Assembly: GCA_002914805.1 (NCBI GenBank)
Contig: JXTB01000127.1
Span: 331,858-395,857, forward strand
Reading direction: 5' to 3'
DNA from: Parasponia andersonii
Taxonomy: Eukaryota > Streptophyta > Magnoliopsida > Rosales > Cannabaceae
DNA: 64,000 nucleotides
The notes under the pieces were generated by a model. That model searched no databases. It saw only the letters and a program-made list of their open reading frames with translations, and was not told the origin of the DNA. The translations under genes and the position numbers were made by a program. Positions 45,861 through 57,630 of this stretch are shown piece by piece (position 1 is the stretch's first letter; every line of letters starts with the position of its first letter).

Positions 45861-47399
45861 TATTAGTTGGAATATGCAACTATAAAATCACATACTCCTG
45901 TAAAAGTACACACAGTCACATATAATATATCCGACCGAAATTGATTTCTAATTCAATGCTAAATATCAAAATTATCTCAACCCTAACTTTATCCAGACAA
46001 CCGAAATATAGATTTTAAAGAAATAAAATAAAGATAACTAAACTATCCTACAAAATAAATGAAAAGCAAGCAATAAGAAAAATGTCTAGGTTTACTAATT
46101 CCCTAACCTTTCTTTAAACACACAATCTCTCGATTTCCCTCTTACATTAATTAATCCACTAGAGTTATCAATTGAGAATTCAAATGTATTTACAAATTCC
46201 TTTCCAAGATATAAGTGAAAACATCTAAATAAGCTAATATGTTACTCCTAACATAAATTGACTATATTCATTAAGTTTAGTTATTCTCACACAAAGGTTG
46301 CACTAGTCACATAGGTACAAACTCATCCCATATTAGGTGATCTTATATTATTCTAGCTATGTACAAATCTAAATTCCCCTTCCCAAGTTCATAAAGGTTT
46401 AACTCAACAATCCATTTTGCGATCAATTAAATAGAAATAATAAGTAGAATGTAAAACAAATAACTCAATAATGAATTTGGTTAATAAAATAAGAGAGAAA
46501 AAAACAAATAAAATATTCACGGTTCGTTTACATAGTAAAATTAAACAAAGAAATATTTAGTTCGTAATATAAATTAGGAACAATAGCATTTGAATACCAT
46601 AGAATCAAGAAATACAAATATCAAAGAGAAAATAGTTTTAGAATTCTCCATCTTTGAAGAGTTTGAAGTTATTTGTGGAGATTGTCAATCTTTTCCTCCA
46701 AATTTAGTTTTTGCTTTCTTGAATCCTCTCTCAAAGATTTACTCTCTAAAATAATACTCTCTAAATTAAAAATTACAAAGCAAAACTCATAATAAAATGA
46801 AGACAAGATAGTATGAACAAAGGGTAGTGTTGAGGTTGTTGAAGAAATCAAGAAATGGAGGATTAGAGCTTGTATTCATCATTATCTTCCTCTTCTTCCT
46901 CTCCTTTCATGGTTGCCTCCCTCTCTTTGCCTTTATCCCAACATGCCTCTTTCAACCCCAAAGATAGGGTTTTAAAGAGGTGACTCATGAAAACCTAAAG
47001 CAGGTTGAGTTTGGACCCCTGCATAATCAAAAAGTAGATTCGGCCATTAATTATTGGCCTAGGATGTAGATAGTGGTGCTGTGGTGCGCTCACTAGAGTT
47101 CGTGCTACGACGCCAATTTTCTGCTAGTTTAGTGTCCTGGCTTACTGGGTGCTCCATTTCTTCGTTTGGACTACGACCGTATCAGAATTAACTTCGATCT
47201 CAATATTTGCAAAACTCATTTCTAGAGCACAAATTTACCTTAATTTACATTAAATACCCTTGTTTTATTCTTATATCCACACAAACAAACACAACATCAA
47301 AACCACAAAAAAAACACTAGAACAACTTAATTCAAACAAGAACATAGCAAAATTTAAGGCATAATAGTACTTGTTAACTCAAATTTTATGGACTTAACA
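45861..47399 (-). repeat. 5' LTR of the Athila derivative, 1.5 kb
   Basis: Starts TGTTAAGTCCATAAAATTTG at 47399 (minus strand). Ends near 45861, a few bases before the primer site. The GATTGAGGTT-type promoter end and pyrimidine-rich parts match the second LTR. Confidence 0.85.
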
Positions 47400-47404
47400 C
47401 TCCT

Positions 47405-49340
47405 AAATCGCACACCATACGGAAGAAATGATCACCAATGGTACAAGGAATGTTGAAGATTCCCGGAACCTCGAGTTTAGGAGGAAGCTTTTTTCAAAGA
47501 ATGGCACTACACTTCTTCGTGAGAGCGACAATATCATATTCTCCTAATCTAATTCTCTTAGAGAGGATATCCTTTATGAACTTTACATAACTAGGCATTT
47601 ACTTAAGTGCCTCAACAAAGGGAATGTCGATATGTAGTTGCTTAAATACTTCTGAGAACTTGGAGAATCGTTAGTCAAGCTTCTTCTTTTGAAAGTATTG
47701 AGGGAATGGTAATAGTGTATTGTAAGGGCATAGCTTGGATAGTAATGTTGAAGGACTCCCGATGCTCACTTCTTCAATTGGCTTCTCTCCATCATTCTCT
47801 TTAACTTTCTCTTCCTCAATAACTTCTTCAACTGTTGGCTTAGATGATGAACTAGGCTTCTCAACAATCTTCAATAATTCTTTCTCACTTCTTAATGTGA
47901 TAGCATTACAATGTTCCTTGCCTTCATTTCTTGGATTTACTTCAATATTGCTAGGTAACACTCCTAGAGGCCGGTTGGTCAAAATATTGGCTAATTGGCC
48001 AAGTTGTGTCTCCAAAGATCTCATGGTGGCTGCTTGAGTTTGGAATGTTGCTTTATTTTTGAGACATATTGCATAAGTATCTCCTCTGTAGATGGCTTTT
48101 TCTCTTCTGGTGGGTACTCTTGATTCTGAAATCCCTGATTCTGTATTGATCTAGCATTAGGATTCTACCTTTGTTGATTTTGGTTACTCTAAGAGAAATT
48201 TGGACGATTTAACTCTCCCGAATTGTAAGAGTTGGAGTAGGGATTGTTACATTACTGTTGATTATACCCGACGAAGTAAGCCAACTTCATATTCAAGGGG
48301 CAATAAGAACTCAAATGGTTTTCACCAAATTGCTCACAAGCTCTAGCTAAGGTTTGCATTGCATGTACTTTATGGTCTGTCATCGAATAGAGCTCCTTAG
48401 TAATTGACTCCAAGTTCTTGATCAGTACACTAACTTGAGCTACTAATAAAGAAATAACTTTAATCTTATTAATACTAGTGGCTTTCATTCGATTGATATG
48501 ATCAGAGGGCCATTAGTAGTTGTTTGTCACCATTTCCTCAAGTAACTTGTAAACATCATCTATTGATATGTCCATCAATGCACCACTAGCTATTGCATCT
48601 ATAATGGTCCTCAAATGACCCATCAACCTGTTATAAAACATTTGAACAAGAAGCCATTTGGGTATCTTATGGTGTAGACACTTTCTTATTAACTCCTTAT
48701 AGCACTCCCAAGCTTCATGTAAGGATTCATTGTCAACTTGCACAAAAGAAGTGATGTCATTCCTTAACTAAGTAGTTTTGCTTGGAAGAAAGATCTTGGC
48801 TAGAAATTTTTGAGCTAAGTCATCCTTAGTAGTGATTGATTCCAAGGGTAGGGTATTCAACTAATCCTTAGCCTTGTCCCTTAAGGAGAATCGAAACATT
48901 CTCAAGGGAATGGCATCTACGCTAACTCCATTGTGGTGGAAATTGTCACATATCTCTAGAAAGTTCATAATGTATTGGTTAGTATCATCATTAAGCAAAC
49001 CACCAAATGGGCACATAGGTTGTACCATCTAAATGATTGTCGGCATCAACTCAAAGTTTCTAGTATTGTTTGCTAGCCGAATGCTAGGACCAAAGCCATC
49101 GATGATGAGAACTACAAAGTCCCTTAAAGGTCTAGCATTGTCTTGGTCTCCTATAGCTACTTGAGGCTGTACCCCTTGATTCCTTTGTCTTCGAATTCTG
49201 CTCAAAGTACGCTCAATCTCAGGATTAAATGGTATGAATTCTGCATTCCGTGTGCATCTCATATAGTAAAAATAAGCACCCGAGATCCATAACAACAACA
49301 AAAGGTTTGAATTAAGTCACAACTAATAGATATTAGTATT
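47405..49340 (-). pseudogene. gag: Athila gag and protease start (fossil)
   Basis: In order on the minus strand: N-terminal block FIPFNPEIERTLSRIRRQR (49029-49301), capsid block (HEAWECYKELIRKCL, MFYNRLMGHLRTIIDAIASG; 48513-48743), the NAMQTLARACEQFGENH region (48252-48488), then NLE.QLGQLANILTNRPLG, EGKEHCNAITLRSEKEL and an acidic linker (47671-48024). It ends with MVCDLG, the protease active-site approach, at about 47405-47425, where the inserted element begins. Several breaks. Gag would form the particle in live relatives. Confidence 0.9.
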
Positions 49341-49362
49341 AAGAAGTAGTAAATCACAGTAC

Positions 49363-49380
49363 TCCCTGGCAACGACACCA
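49363..49380 (-). other. Primer-binding site, tRNA-Asp type
   Basis: The minus strand reads TGGTGTCGTTGCCAGGGA, a close match to the Athila primer site TGGCGCCGTTGCCGGGGA. Confidence 0.85.
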
Positions 49381-49386
49381 AAAACT

Positions 49387-50522
49387 TGTTGAGTTAATTT
49401 TAATACACAATCGCAAGTATATGGATCACAACAAGTAATATTGATAGTAAAGAGTGTTGATCTCAAGGAGAGTACTTGATTTGCAAATGCTAACAACTAG
49501 CTTCTAATTTATCCAAACAAAAATAATTGATTATTTTGAACAAGAATTAAAAAGTAAATAACAATGCAAAATGTAAGAATAGAAATTGAAATTAAGCAAT
49601 CAAAGATAATTCTTAAAGTTATAATAAGGGACCTAGGGATGCAATCTACCCTCTAACTCCTTCAACTACTAAATTTCCTGGTGATTCAATCATCCATTTA
49701 AAGTTGACATGAAGGTTGCACAAGTCACATAGGTATATTTCTATACTATGCAAACTCACCCCACATTAGGCGAACTTATGATGCTCTTTCTATGTCCAAA
49801 GCCAAATTCCCCTTCCTAAGTTCATAATGGTTTCACAACACAACTTTATTTAGTAGCCAAGTAAATAGATGCATTAAGCTCCAGATAGAAGAACAAACTT
49901 AACAATTAATATCAAGAGCACGTGAGGAAAACAAAGTAATTAGTTTACATTAGAGGTTCAATTGCCTTCCTAAAAATCAAGTTTGGCTCATGTTCATACA
50001 AAATGAATCACAACAAATATAATAGGATACATATTCATTTGTAGAAAATAAAAGATAAAAACAAGAGTAAGAGGAAAGAAAAACTCCTTTGAAGCTTCCG
50101 ATCTGATTTCTTAAACTTGAATCTCCTTCCTTGATATTGTTTCTCCCTTAGAAATACTCTAAGAATCCTATGCTACTAGGGCTTTTCCTCTCCCTTTAGA
50201 TAAGCTCAAGAGAAGTTAAATACTAGAGGCAACAACTCAAGATCCTGGAATTCAACACGCTATTCTAGCACTACTACAACTATATGCGAGCTGGCTCACT
50301 CCATATTGTCTCGTTGAGAAGTCTTTTGCCCATTTTTGCTCGCGATTATCAAACATGCCTTGATTTAGCCTTGGCTTCACTCAAAAGGTTGGTATTCTTT
50401 CCTCAATGACTTTCTGACTTGAAATATGCATCAAAAACAACGAAACAAGTAAAAAGAGCTCAAAGACGAGCAATTTTTATGCTCGAAAAGATAGTAAAGA
50501 TAAATTTAAAATACACTTATCA
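49387..50522 (-). repeat. 5' LTR of the outer Athila element
   Basis: The minus strand starts TGATAAGTGTATTTT at 50522 and ends ...CTCAACA at 49387, the same ends as the LTR at 59033-60442. About 1.1 kb. Confidence 0.85.
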
Positions 50523-51330
50523 TAAATTAAAACCGACTTTTTTTTTTTGCTTTTCATACTTTGAATTTTAAGTCTATTTGACAACATATATATATATATA
50601 TATATAAATGTGTATGTTTTGCACGTTAAATTTTAAGTTTTATTTTATGTTTCTATTTTTTATTTTATTATTTTTTACAATTGAAATTTCGATTTTATTT
50701 TATTTTTGTAACTTTTTTAATTTGTTGTAGTTGAAAAAATAAAAAGAAATTAAATATATATTACTGTTTGTTTGTTGCAGTTGAAAATTTGATTGACCAT
50801 TTCGTGATTTCTACAAATTTTGGCAATGTTTAGAGGTAATTATTCTTAATTTTATTTTCTTTGGTATTTTGTTTTGTATTTTATTTTTGTATAACCTTTA
50901 ATATTTTTCAATTATCAGTTTTAAATTTCCTATAATTTGATAGATGTGTATATTTAGTTTTTTTGTGGTCTGGGACTATAAAAATGGGTTGCTTGGTTTA
51001 TTTTAAATTTGCTAAATATTTCTAGTTTAAGATTGTTGTTGAGAATTTGCTCATTGAGGAAGCTTGTGATCACTTAAGGTGTGCTCTTAAACAAATTTTC
51101 TTAACCAAAGAATGTATATTTATTTATGGTATATTTTATTTAATATAATTTAGAGGGGATTAGGTTCTGGGAAATTATGTGTTGTGGTGATATAAGGATG
51201 AAACAATTATGTGTGTCTTCTTGTATTGATGTTAGTTTGATTGTTGATTGTAAAATCCGAAATTGGTAGGACTATATAAATAAGGGAGACTCTGCCCAAG
51301 TTTTATCAACTTTTAAATATTCTTAGATTT
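50523..51330. other. AT-rich stretch without gene
   Basis: Contains a (TA)n run near 50586-50606 and many T-rich runs. Near 51249 the phrase TGTAAAATCCGAAATTGG resembles the LTR start of the inner chromovirus family (TGTAAAAATCCAG) and may be the lost beginning of the LTR that continues at 54042, but this rests on about 20 bases. Confidence 0.35.
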
Positions 51331-52483
51331 TGTCATGAACCGAATCCCAGGCTAATCGTAGAAGGGAAATTTCATAAGTGGAAATTTATAAATTATTCTT
51401 GAAAATTTTAAAAAATCAAACTTTCAGAAAAACGACAACTAGTTTCAAAAACGATGGCTTCTGTAAAAATTTATAAAAATAATTCAAATTGTAAATTCCC
51501 ATAGTTTTGTGATCACCACTAGATATAGGCTATTAATAATATTCATAAAATATACAGACGTATCGTCGTCATCATCACAAGTAGACATAATAGGTAAGAC
51601 ATGCAAAATCTATATTTATCACATAAACGTGGAGACTAGGTAATTTTCAGAAAGTTTTGTGTCACTGTTACGGAGAAGTGGGATACAAGTTTATAGTTTA
51701 GAGTGGCAGTCCTAGGAGAGGGGCAAGTCTGATGGGATTCATTAGAAAGTTTGCCACAATACTCCTCCAAAATATATACTAAATTACATTATAGTTTCGG
51801 GCAGCCTTATCTCTTGAGCTCGGCGGGGTAACGAAGGAGTAAGATTAGTAACAAGCCCCACTGTGGTAAAAGCTAGCGGGTGGAGAACCCATGGGATATC
51901 ATTAGTTCTGAAAGTCCTGCAGGCATAGTGCCGAACCAGACAGTGTGCACAAGACAAAATGGGGGGAAGGGGGCTAAAGGAAAATATTTTTACTGAAACA
52001 TTTAAGCAAGCATGGTCATACATTTATTTCATGTCATTGAGCAACATGGCATCCATTATTTTACTTACTGAGTTATAGCTCATTGTAGTCTGTTGCAGGT
52101 AATAATTGAAATGATAGTATAAGCTTATGAGTTGGAGTAGAGGCCCAACCTTGGTGTTGTACATATGGATATTTTGACCACATATAGGGGCTTAGTTTGT
52201 GTATTTTGAGATGTTTTGTAGTCTCTCAATGAAGTGGTTTTTAGTTCATTCCTTTTGGCATATATTTACTACCTTTTGTTTTGTAATATATGCATACACT
52301 GATCCACACTATGTTTTGTAAGTAAAGTCAACTATCTATAGAGTTTCAAAAGAAAATAATAATTTCAAATTGGCCCTTAATTTTTGGAAAAATAATTACC
52401 GAATTATTTTCTAAAAGTAACACCTTGTATTTAGAAAGTCAATAAATTTCCTACTAGTAGTATGTGACAATGAGGGCATTACA
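51331..52483 (+). repeat. LTR of a second chromovirus-like family, 1.15 kb
   Basis: Borders TGTCATGAACCG at 51331 and GGGCATTACA at 52483, typical of plant chromovirus LTRs. Its middle and end match, reversed, 16662-17200. No internal region is attached on either side. The flanking 5-mers (GATTT and TATAG) do not match, so it is either a solo LTR altered by later loss or one end of a rearranged copy. Confidence 0.75.
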
Positions 52484-54041
52484 TATAGTGTATATTTTAT
52501 TGATTCTATTATTTATTACACTTATTTGATGGCAGGTTGTGATGGCACACAAGTGTAAAAGGTTTTTAAACTTTGTAAAAATTGAAAGGAATTCAAATGC
52601 ACTTAGGTTGTTCCAAATGATCCTCTTTGATGTGTATATGTGGGAATTGGATTGTTAATTATTATTGTAGGTTTAAAAACATGATTTTAATCATGTGAGA
52701 ATGTCCTAAAAATAGGGAAGGTACTATCCAAATGTCTTTAAAATGAAATGGCACCATTTAGGCACAAATGGTCTAGTTTTTACAAAATTATGTGTCATTT
52801 TGGACCATTTTGTGCTAAAGAACTAGCATTCATATTTTAATACTTTTGAATAGTTTTTCGATGCTATTTGTTGACTACCAAGTACCTTAAGTGATTCATA
52901 CACTCCTGAGAAATTTTAAGATTAAGTTTCCTAAATTAGTGAAAGCTTTGATCTCGGTATTGTTCAAATATCTTAATGCATTCTTTTTCTAAAATGTGCA
53001 TCTTGAATAATAGTAATTTATGACAGGTGATTAGCAAACCAATCTCTAGAGGATATTGACCCTTTCCCCTATCCATTCCTATTCAAGACACGAGGTAAGT
53101 AAAGACTTACAACTACATCACAAGAACTATATGGAAGATGTTATTATGTGAAACTTACTTATTCTTGAAAGTTATGAAATGGCATGTGCATGGCATATCT
53201 TTTCATGCAAATGGAGAATTTTATTATAAGAGTATTTCAAAGTGAGTACTGTTGTACCAATTTTATAAGATATATTTTAATGGCAATTGCTAGTCTATCG
53301 GAGCTGGATAGTCTGTTGATGCAGACTCTCCTTTTCAAGCGGGATTTGCGGATCTTATGATGTGTCTCGTTAAAGCGGGACAATATTAGCACAGCGTGGG
53401 ATGCCCCTTTGACGAGGGAAAGAGTTTTCAAAAACCTCACACGACGTCGCACTTTATTTTTACTCTTGGCCAGAGTTTCCATCCAAAGTCATCACGGCCT
53501 ATCGACTTACGGGAGAAGCAATGTGCTAAGTGTCACAACTAAGAATAATTTTTAAGGAAAATACATAGACTCAAATATTTAAGAAAGAAAAGGGTACAAT
53601 GGAAACTTTATGAGATTTTAAAGCATTCATAAGTATACATAGTTTTTACTTACTGAGCTTTAGCTCATTTTAGTCTTGTGATGCAAATGAGGAGGCATAT
53701 TTTGGTATTGACTAGCTGGTTGCCTAGTTTGTCTTTTGTCACCATGATCATACAGATGTAGACGAGCTTGACCTATGGGCGACAATTTTATTTTGAGATA
53801 TTTTGGTGTCCTGTAAATATTACTGCTGATGGCAAAATAGACTGATGAAAACATCTTTTGATTGTATATTTTGTGAAGACACTTTTAACAAAAAATGCCA
53901 TGCAGTTGTTTTTGTCCAAAAGTTTTTGAAAGTTCAATTTTTGCTCATAGTATTTTTAAAATAAAAGATAATGTTTAAGAAAGAATAATACTTCATAGTT
54001 TGACTCTATATGATAATATGGTTAAACTAGGGGGTGTTACA
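52484..54041 (+). repeat. 3' part of a chromovirus LTR (family of 6981-9911)
   Basis: Begins in mid-LTR (matching about 8430 of the solo LTR) exactly where the previous LTR stops, and ends GGGGGTGTTACA at 54041. It contains the family phrases ATGATCATACAGATGTAGAC (about 53743-53762) and the variable hairpin block at 53290-53520. No primer site follows; the next base belongs to another LTR. Confidence 0.85.
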
Positions 54042-55960
54042 CCCTTATTTTCCTTCTTCTCCCACGAGACCCCCATGATGCTCTTTCACACCAGCCGCCA
54101 TCACTCCTTCTCTGGTCATCGTTAAAGCTCACCGCCACCCAAAAATGAAGCGTCGTCGTCAAATGAGCAGGCCACCACCGGAACTAGTCTCGCTGGAGCT
54201 GTCGATCACTGGAAAAATGCAGAAAACTTCGCGGCTTGTTTTGCTTGCCGGAGCCGATTCCAGCCACTGTTTGTTGCAAAACCGGTCACCATGGACTCGT
54301 CTCCTTACGACCATTCTGGTGGTAGGTATCTCGTATCTCAATTTTGCTCCGTTTGAGTTTAATTTGGTTGGATAATTTTATGTGTAAATGGTTTTGGACT
54401 TGACTTTTCGATCGGATAGTTAGATTTTAAAACTAATATCATTTTTGGAATCTACGTTGAAAATGGTGAAAAATGAGATATATATTGACTATGTTCTGAA
54501 ATAGCCTCGAAAAATGAAATCGGACAGCTTAGATTTTACTCGATTTACATGCCATGGGGCCCACATCCAAATTTTACAAATTATATGTCTAACCTTGGGT
54601 TTTTGGGTGCTCTAAATTTAGTGATGAAGTTGTTTCACGATTTCATGCTCTATTTGAAAATCAAGTTTTCAAACCAAGGAACCAAAGGTTCGAAAATGAC
54701 ATCCGCTCTTCCAAACGACACCCAAACGGCACCAAACTTTCTCTATAGCTTTGTAACACTAGTTCGATGCTCGATTGAGGTAGGGATTCAATTACTTGAT
54801 TCAAAAATTAATTTAATTTATGAATTTTACATATTTTCAATAAATATAGAATTTCGTGAAATAATTTATAAAAATTGAGTTTATGTCCATTTTTTACCTG
54901 ATTTGAGATATGAACTGCCTGGGAGGCACGTCATACAGGTTGGCGTGTCATATATTCTATTTGAAACTGTTTTCCGCAGGAAATTGGATTTTTGGATTTT
55001 GATCAAAAATAGTTGTTATAATGCCTAAATTCTTAGAAAATCCACTACAATTTGAGAACTCAGTTTTGAAGACTAAATGTTGTTTGATTAAAAAACATTG
55101 CATGATTATTTTGATATTTTTGGAAATAGTGCTTATCATTATTCTGTCATTCAAGCACTCACATACTTACGCGGCCATCAGACTTACGATGCCCACATAG
55201 GGTGATCGGACTTATGGCGCCTTTTTAGGTGACTCGGACTTACGGGTGATCCATTACGATACTTTGGATATCATGATTGTATACATGGTTATATATTGGC
55301 TTGAATAGATATGTATTAGTTTTGATGGATATTTTACAATAGTTTGGAATGCATGGACTATTGGACTATGATTTCTACTTGGATTTTATGGATTGTTTTG
55401 AGTGGACTACTAATATGCAGGCCCTTTAACGTCAGTAAATTTCTTATATATAAAAGGAAAAGAAAACTTGTACTCGATTCTCTACTGGGTATTAGCTCAC
55501 CTCCCTTCTTTTCCTCAGGTGGCACTCAGCGTGATTTGGGCCAGAAGAACTAAATCGAGGCATTTCCAGAATCAATAGTTTATTTATATTCAGATAAATT
55601 CCTATAAGACTTATGAAATGTTTAGATTTGAGTAGGAATTCAAAATTTCATTAAACATTGTATATTAGAGTATGAGATTTGGACATGGTTTGTATTACTT
55701 ATGTCTGTATTTGAGTGTGAGATGATTTATGATGCATGACTATTAAACAATTGTTTTAATTACGGTCTATGTTCAATGAGTGACGTATAATTGTGGGGTT
55801 TTATTTTCAATTAAAAATTTTGTGAAGTCCAGTTTTGAATGGTTAGAGTCCTCGAGGCAAATTTTTGAATTAATTGAGTCAATTTAAAAAAAATATTTTT
55901 CGGTATTTCTATTGTATGAATTACTCATTCTGTCACTGACCCTGGCATTGGGTTATGATA
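54042..55960 (+). repeat. 5' LTR, partial
   Basis: Matches the 3' LTR in blocks (54225-54770 with 56565-57070; 55395-55960 with 57065-57630). Ends GGGTTATGATA. It contains a moderately GC-rich block (54060-54330). Confidence 0.85.
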
Positions 55961-55967
55961 GAAAATT

Positions 55968-55979
55968 TGGTATCAGAGC
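55968..55979 (+). other. Primer-binding site, tRNA-Met
   Basis: Exact TGGTATCAGAGC, 7 bases after the LTR end. Confidence 0.95.
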
Positions 55980-56106
55980 ACGGTTTTAATTTAAAATAAT
56001 CGGAGTATCTCACTCATTAAACTAAATTGGACATTTCTTTTACATAAGTCGTGCAAAATCATCATCTTACTAATACATTGGACATATTGAAATATAGATC
56101 AAGAAA

Positions 56107-56555
56107 ATGCCTCCTAGAAGAAGAGTGCCTCAACCTGAGAGAGAACAAGATGCTCCTCCATAACAAGATCCTTCTGCTTTTAATATTGTTGATGCTCTTT
56201 AGCAAGCTATGCAGAGTATACCTGGACTTATGACAAGGCCTACTGTTGAAAATGACTGATCTAAAAGCTTTAGGGATATTACTAAGCTGAACCCGCTGAA
56301 CTTTTATCGTGACTATGATACCACAACTGCACTGCGATGGCTTAGGGAAGTTCGGAATAAATTTGATACTTTAGCAATACTAGCAGAGTTTAGAGTGGGC
56401 TTTGCAATGTACTTGCTTCAGGATGCTGCTGATCATTGGTGGAACACTATTTATTTGACTCATGAAACTCCCACTATGACTTGGGAATAGTTTGATGAAC
56501 TGTTTAGAGGACAGTATGCTAATGACGATCATGTTAATGAAATGCTGAAATAGTA
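56107..56555 (+). pseudogene. gag: Chromovirus gag, N-terminal part (fossil)
   Basis: Starts MPPRRRVPQPEREQDAPP at 56107, like the gag start at 37492. The capsid block then reads NPLNFYRDYDTTTALRWLRE, YLLQDAADHWWNTIY and FDELFRGQYANDDHVNEMLK, the widely conserved retrotransposon gag domain. It passes into LTR sequence near 56555. Broken. Confidence 0.85.
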
Positions 56556-57630
56556 CAAGGTCTTGCTCGCCGGAGCCAATTCTAGCCACCGTTTGCCATG
56601 AAACTAGTCACCGTGGACTCGTCTCCTCATGGACAATCTGGTGGTAGGTACCTCGTGTCTCAATTTTGCTCCATTTGAGTTTAATTTCGTTGGACAATTT
56701 TATGTGTAAATGGTTTTGGAATTGACTTTTCGATCGGATCATTAGATTTTAAAACTAAAATCATTTTTAGAATCTACGTTGAAAATGGTGAAAAATGAGA
56801 TATATATTGACTATGTTTTGAAAGGGCCTGAAAAACGAAATTGGAAGGCTCAGATTTAACTCGATTTGCGTGCCATGGGACATGCATCCAAATTTGAAAA
56901 ATTATATATCTAACCTAGGGTCTTTGTGTGCTCTGAATTCAGTGGTGAATTCTATTTGAAAATTAAGTTTTCAAACCAAGATACCAAAGGTTCAAAAACG
57001 AAATCCACTCTTCCAAATGACACCCAAACGATGCCAAACTTTCTCCATAGCTTTGTAACGCTAGTTTTGAGTGGACTACTAACTATGCAGGCCCTTTAAC
57101 ATGAGTATATTTCTTATATATAAATGGAAAAGAAAACTTGTAATTGATTATCTACTTGACATTAGCTCACCTCCCTTCTTTCCCTCAGGTGACACTCAGT
57201 GTGATTTGGACCAGAAGAACTAGATCGAGGTATTTGCATAATCACTAGTTTATTTATATTTAGATAAATTCCTATGAGACTTATAAAATATTTAGATTTG
57301 AGTAAGAATTTGGAATTTCATTAAACTTTATATACTAGAGTATGAGATTTTGACACAGTTTGTATTTCTTATGTCTGTATTTGAGTATGAGATGATTTAT
57401 GATGTATGATTATTAAATAATTGTTTTAATTACGGTCGATGTTCAATGAGTGACGTATAACTATGGAGTTTTATTTTCAATTAAAAATTTTTGGAAGGCC
57501 AATTTTGAAAGGTTAGAGTCTATGGAGAAAATTTTTGAATTAATTGAGTCAATTAAAAAAAAATATTTTTCGGTATTTCTATTTTATGAAATACTCATTC
57601 TATCACTGACCCCGACCTTAGGTTGTGACA
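56556..57630 (+). repeat. 3' LTR, short form
   Basis: A shorter version of the LTR at 54042-55960, ending TTAGGTTGTGACA at 57630. No polypurine tract is visible before it. Confidence 0.8.

Larger units (their letters stand above)
35128..47399 (-). mobile_element. Short non-autonomous Athila derivative, middle layer
   Basis: Minus strand: 5' LTR (47399 to 45861), primer site (45837-45854), an internal region of only about 0.9 kb without any recognised coding part (45836 to 44938), and a 3' LTR (44937 to 43525 plus 35335 to 35128) split by a chromovirus. The target duplication CTCCT flanks it exactly (35123-35127, 47400-47404). In a stretch of about 137 bases aligned by eye (around 46070 against 43550), the two LTRs differ at roughly 16 positions, so the insertion is old. 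It must have been moved by the proteins of an autonomous relative. Confidence 0.85.
34300..50522 (-). mobile_element. Athila-type element, outermost layer of a three-level nest
   Basis: Minus strand: 5' LTR (50522 to 49387), tRNA-Asp-type primer site (49363-49380), gag (about 49340 to 47405), then an inserted Athila derivative (47399 to 35128), then protease and the protease-RT linker (35122 to about 34680). The inserted element is bounded by the duplicated target CTCCT (35123-35127 and 47400-47404), which lies in the protease active-site region. The recognisable element fades between 34680 and 34300. LTR type (starts TGATAAGTG) as in the copy at 59033. Many breaks; the oldest of the three layers. 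Confidence 0.85.
54042..57630 (+). mobile_element. Short chromovirus-like derivative
   Basis: A 5' LTR (54042-55960, start missing), exact Met primer site (55968-55979), part of gag (56107-56555) and a shorter 3' LTR (56556-57630, ends GGTTGTGACA). LTR architecture resembles the inner chromovirus (35336-43519), for example the phrase CTCGTATCTCAATTTTGCT near 54331, but it is a different family. No pol is seen. Broken; the 5' LTR start abuts the LTR end at 54041, so that LTR may have inserted here. Confidence 0.8.

Noticed and set aside
51249-51330. Firm call of an LTR start for the 54042 element
   Set aside because: Only about 20 bases resemble an LTR start, and no target duplication matches (TTGAT before it; ATATT after 57630).
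53237-53482. Arg-rich 81-residue frame as a gene
   Set aside because: It falls in the variable block of a chromovirus LTR and is not kept in the related LTRs.
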